Assembly: GCA_963727535.1 (NCBI GenBank)
Contig: CAVSGR010000006.1
Span: forward strand, 620,001 to 684,000
Length of the DNA: 64,000 nucleotides
Reading direction: 5' to 3'
Origin: RBG-16-34-14 sp963727535
GTDB taxonomy: Bacteria; Bacteroidota; Ignavibacteria; Ignavibacteriales; Ignavibacteriaceae
Of this stretch, positions 62,614 through 64,000 are shown piece after piece. A program made the position numbers and the translations under genes. Numbering within the stretch: position 1 is the stretch's first letter; the number at the start of each line of letters is the position of its first letter. The notes under the pieces were generated by a model. It worked only from the letters and a program-made list of their open reading frames with translations, had not been told where the DNA came from and searched no databases.

Positions 62614-63045
62614 ATGATTATTACCGAACCAATTTCCCCGAAAGATTTTGAGTTATACTACGATCTCCGCTGGAGAATGTTACGAAAACCATGGAACCAG
62701 CCGAAGGGAAGCGAGAAAGATGAGCTTGAAGATAAATCGATTCACGCAATGGTTTGTAATGAAGACAGAATTCCAATTGGGGTTGGCAGAGCGCATTTTA
62801 ATTCTGACGAAGAAGCACAGATAAGATACATGGCTGTTGAAGAAGAATGGCAGGGAAAAGGAATTGGCAAGATGATTCTTTCTTATCTTGAAGAAAAAAT
62901 TAAAGAAAAAGGTGCAAAGAATATTATTTTGAATGCGCGTGATATTGCTATTAAATTCTATGAGAAAAACGGATATCACATTGTAAAAGAAGCACATACA
63001 CTTTTCGATGTAATTCCACATTACAGGATGAGAAAAATACTTTAA
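62614..63045 (+). CDS. GNAT-family N-acetyltransferase
   Basis: A 143-residue acetyltransferase. It starts MIITEPISPKDFELYYDLRWRMLRKPWNQPKGSEKDE-style (residues 1-37), with acetyl-CoA binding motif MAVEEEWQGKGIGKMILSYLEE (about 73-94) and IILNARDIAIKFYEKNGYHIVKE. This compact type is widespread; substrates are unknown. The ATG lies directly after the repeat cluster with GAAGTTATTT upstream but no strong ribosome site, so the start could be slightly different. Confidence 0.85.
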   Translation: MIITEPISPKDFELYYDLRWRMLRKPWNQPKGSEKDELEDKSIHAMVCNEDRIPIGVGRAHFNSDEEAQIRYMAVEEEWQGKGIGKMILSYLEEKIKEKGAKNIILNARDIAIKFYEKNGYHIVKEAHTLFDVIPHYRMRKIL

Positions 63046-63077
63046 GAATTAAAGAGACAAATAAAACAGAGGGTAAA

Positions 63078-63773
63078 ATGAAAATTGGAGTTTTGGGAAC
63101 CGGTGTTGTCGGTCAAACTATTGCGGAAAAACTAACTCAGTTAAATCACCAGGTTATGATTGGGACGCGTGATGTAAAAAATCTTTTAGCTAAAACTGAT
63201 CCGGATAATTTTGGCAGACCTGCATTTAGTGAATGGCACAAGAATAATAGTAATGTTGAGATTGGTACCTTTTCAGAAGCAGCAGCTTCGGGTGAATTAA
63301 TTGTAAATGCGACAAACGGAATGGGAACGATGCCTGCGTTAGAATTAGCTGGAAAGCAAAATCTTGCAAACAAAGTAATGCTCGATATTTCTAATCCTCT
63401 TGATTTTTCTAAAGGCATGCCGCCATCGCTTTTTATTTCAAATACAGATTCTTTAGCCGAACAAATTCAAAGAACATATCCTGAAGCAAAAGTTGTTAAG
63501 AGTTTGAATACAGTAACTGCTATGGTTATGGTAAATCCTTCTATAGTTCCGGGAGATCATAGCATTTTTATAAACGGCAATGATGCAGATGCAAAAGCCG
63601 ATGTTAAAAAGCTTCTTGTTTCTTTTGGGTGGCAAGAAAAAAATATTATTGATATTGGAGATATAACAGCCTCAAGAGGTATAGAACAAATACTTCCTCT
63701 TTGGGTAAGGTTAATGGGAATATTAAAAACTCCTCTTTTTAATTACAATATTGTTATTGCACCTCAGAAATAA
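63078..63773 (+). CDS. NADPH-dependent F420 reductase-like oxidoreductase
   Basis: A 231-residue Rossmann protein with MKIGVLGTGVVGQTIAEKLTQLNHQVMIGTRD at the N-terminus (GxGxxG with Arg for NADP) and VNATNGMGTMPAL, LDISNPLDF, VKSLNTVTAMVMVNP and GDHSIFINGND, the layout of the NADP oxidoreductase coenzyme F420-dependent family (PF03807-like). In bacteria without F420 such proteins usually act on other substrates. Head-to-tail with the GNAT gene (32 bases), so possibly one unit. The specific substrate is unknown. Confidence 0.82.
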   Translation: MKIGVLGTGVVGQTIAEKLTQLNHQVMIGTRDVKNLLAKTDPDNFGRPAFSEWHKNNSNVEIGTFSEAAASGELIVNATNGMGTMPALELAGKQNLANKVMLDISNPLDFSKGMPPSLFISNTDSLAEQIQRTYPEAKVVKSLNTVTAMVMVNPSIVPGDHSIFINGNDADAKADVKKLLVSFGWQEKNIIDIGDITASRGIEQILPLWVRLMGILKTPLFNYNIVIAPQK

Positions 63774-63789
63774 AGAGAAGCAATACTGA

Positions 63790-64000
63790 TTATTTTTTGT
63801 AATATTTCATTGCTTCGGGCAGCCAGTTTTTAATATCATCAATTCTTGTTTGATCGGACGGGTGGGTACTTAAAAATTCGGGAGGTTTGTCTCCTTTATT
63901 CATTTCAGCCATTCTTTGCCAGAAGTCAACAGCTTCGCCCGGATTATAGCCAGCCATTGCCATAAAAATTAATCCGAGATGATCAGCTTCACTTTCCTGT
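63790..64000 (-). CDS. M48-family metallopeptidase, C-terminal end (start outside the window)
   Basis: The last 69 codons of a minus-strand gene, read from the window edge: QESEADHLGLIFMAMAGYNP followed by a helix over EAVDFWQRMAEMN and the final LSTHPSDQTRIDDIKNWLPEA. The ESEADHLG glutamate/aspartate helix (third zinc ligand) and the STHPS-x-x-RI motif are typical of Oma1/LoiP-type M48 peptidases, which are periplasmic or membrane-attached quality-control proteases. The HExxH motif and any signal peptide lie outside the window. Confidence 0.88.
   Translation of the reverse strand, partial: QESEADHLGLIFMAMAGYNPGEAVDFWQRMAEMNKGDKPPEFLSTHPSDQTRIDDIKNWLPEAMKYYKK

Overview
The window is a low-GC bacterial chromosome segment that most resembles the Ignavibacteria (Bacteroidota/Chlorobi group). 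Three predicted secreted proteins (21.1, 43.5 and 56.1 kb) end in the NYPNPFNP-type C-terminal sorting domain of type IX secretion. Outer-membrane beta-barrels are frequent, and the NrfD/4Fe-4S/multihaem cytochrome repertoire fits an anaerobe or facultative anaerobe. This placement is inferred from gene content only.

Layout. 0-8.6 kb: the 3' part of enolase, a drug/metabolite transporter, a macro-domain protein, an RRM RNA-binding protein, a lone receiver, a SpoIIAA-like protein, a gene-poor kilobase, an OB-fold lipoprotein, two small beta-barrels, a lipocalin and a DUF6064-like membrane protein. 8.7-20 kb: the most remarkable region, two divergent operons. The minus-strand operon encodes a Tat-exported four-cluster ferredoxin subunit, an NrfD-type quinone-site membrane subunit, a 13-haem cytochrome c, a histidine kinase with a putative dihaem sensor domain, and two response regulators fused to glycine-cleavage-H-like (GcvH-like) domains. 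The plus-strand operon encodes a membrane-anchored GcvH-like protein, a second ferredoxin subunit without Tat signal, a second NrfD-type subunit and another GcvH-like protein. 20.3-28.3 kb: a beta-barrel, a large subtilisin-family protein, then an operon of a paralogous haem-type kinase, an NtrC-type sigma54 activator and an archaemetzincin. 28.3-31 kb: the threonine-to-glycine pair kbl/tdh with interspersed repeats and a broken GIY-YIG gene. 31.2-43.4 kb: surface glycan locus (methyltransferases, YfhO-like protein, Wzx-like flippase, GT2 glycosyltransferase and a pseudaminic-acid-like set PseB, RmlD-like SDR, PseI, PseH, PseF). 43.5-50.8 kb: an arylsulfotransferase-like secreted protein, a GroES-like protein, aconitase, and a MarR/DoxX group with a repeated operator. 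50.9-64 kb: a BatA-like protein, HflX, an aromatic amino acid lyase, an LRR-like surface protein, a Ser/Thr kinase with its ECF sigma factor, RmuC, a GNAT, an NADP-binding oxidoreductase and the end of an M48 peptidase.

Working hypothesis for 8.7-28 kb: two NrfD-type modules move electrons between the quinone pool and periplasmic or cytoplasmic carriers. Haem-binding kinases read the redox state of the periplasm, and receiver-GcvH fusions or a sigma54 activator relay it. The role of the GcvH-like domains, which lack a lysine at the usual lipoylation position, is unknown.

At least a dozen genes are split by one-base indels, many in A/T homopolymers. Rejoining the frames restores full-length family members, so uncorrected sequencing errors are at least as likely as real gene decay. 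I give such genes as single spans and state where the frame breaks.
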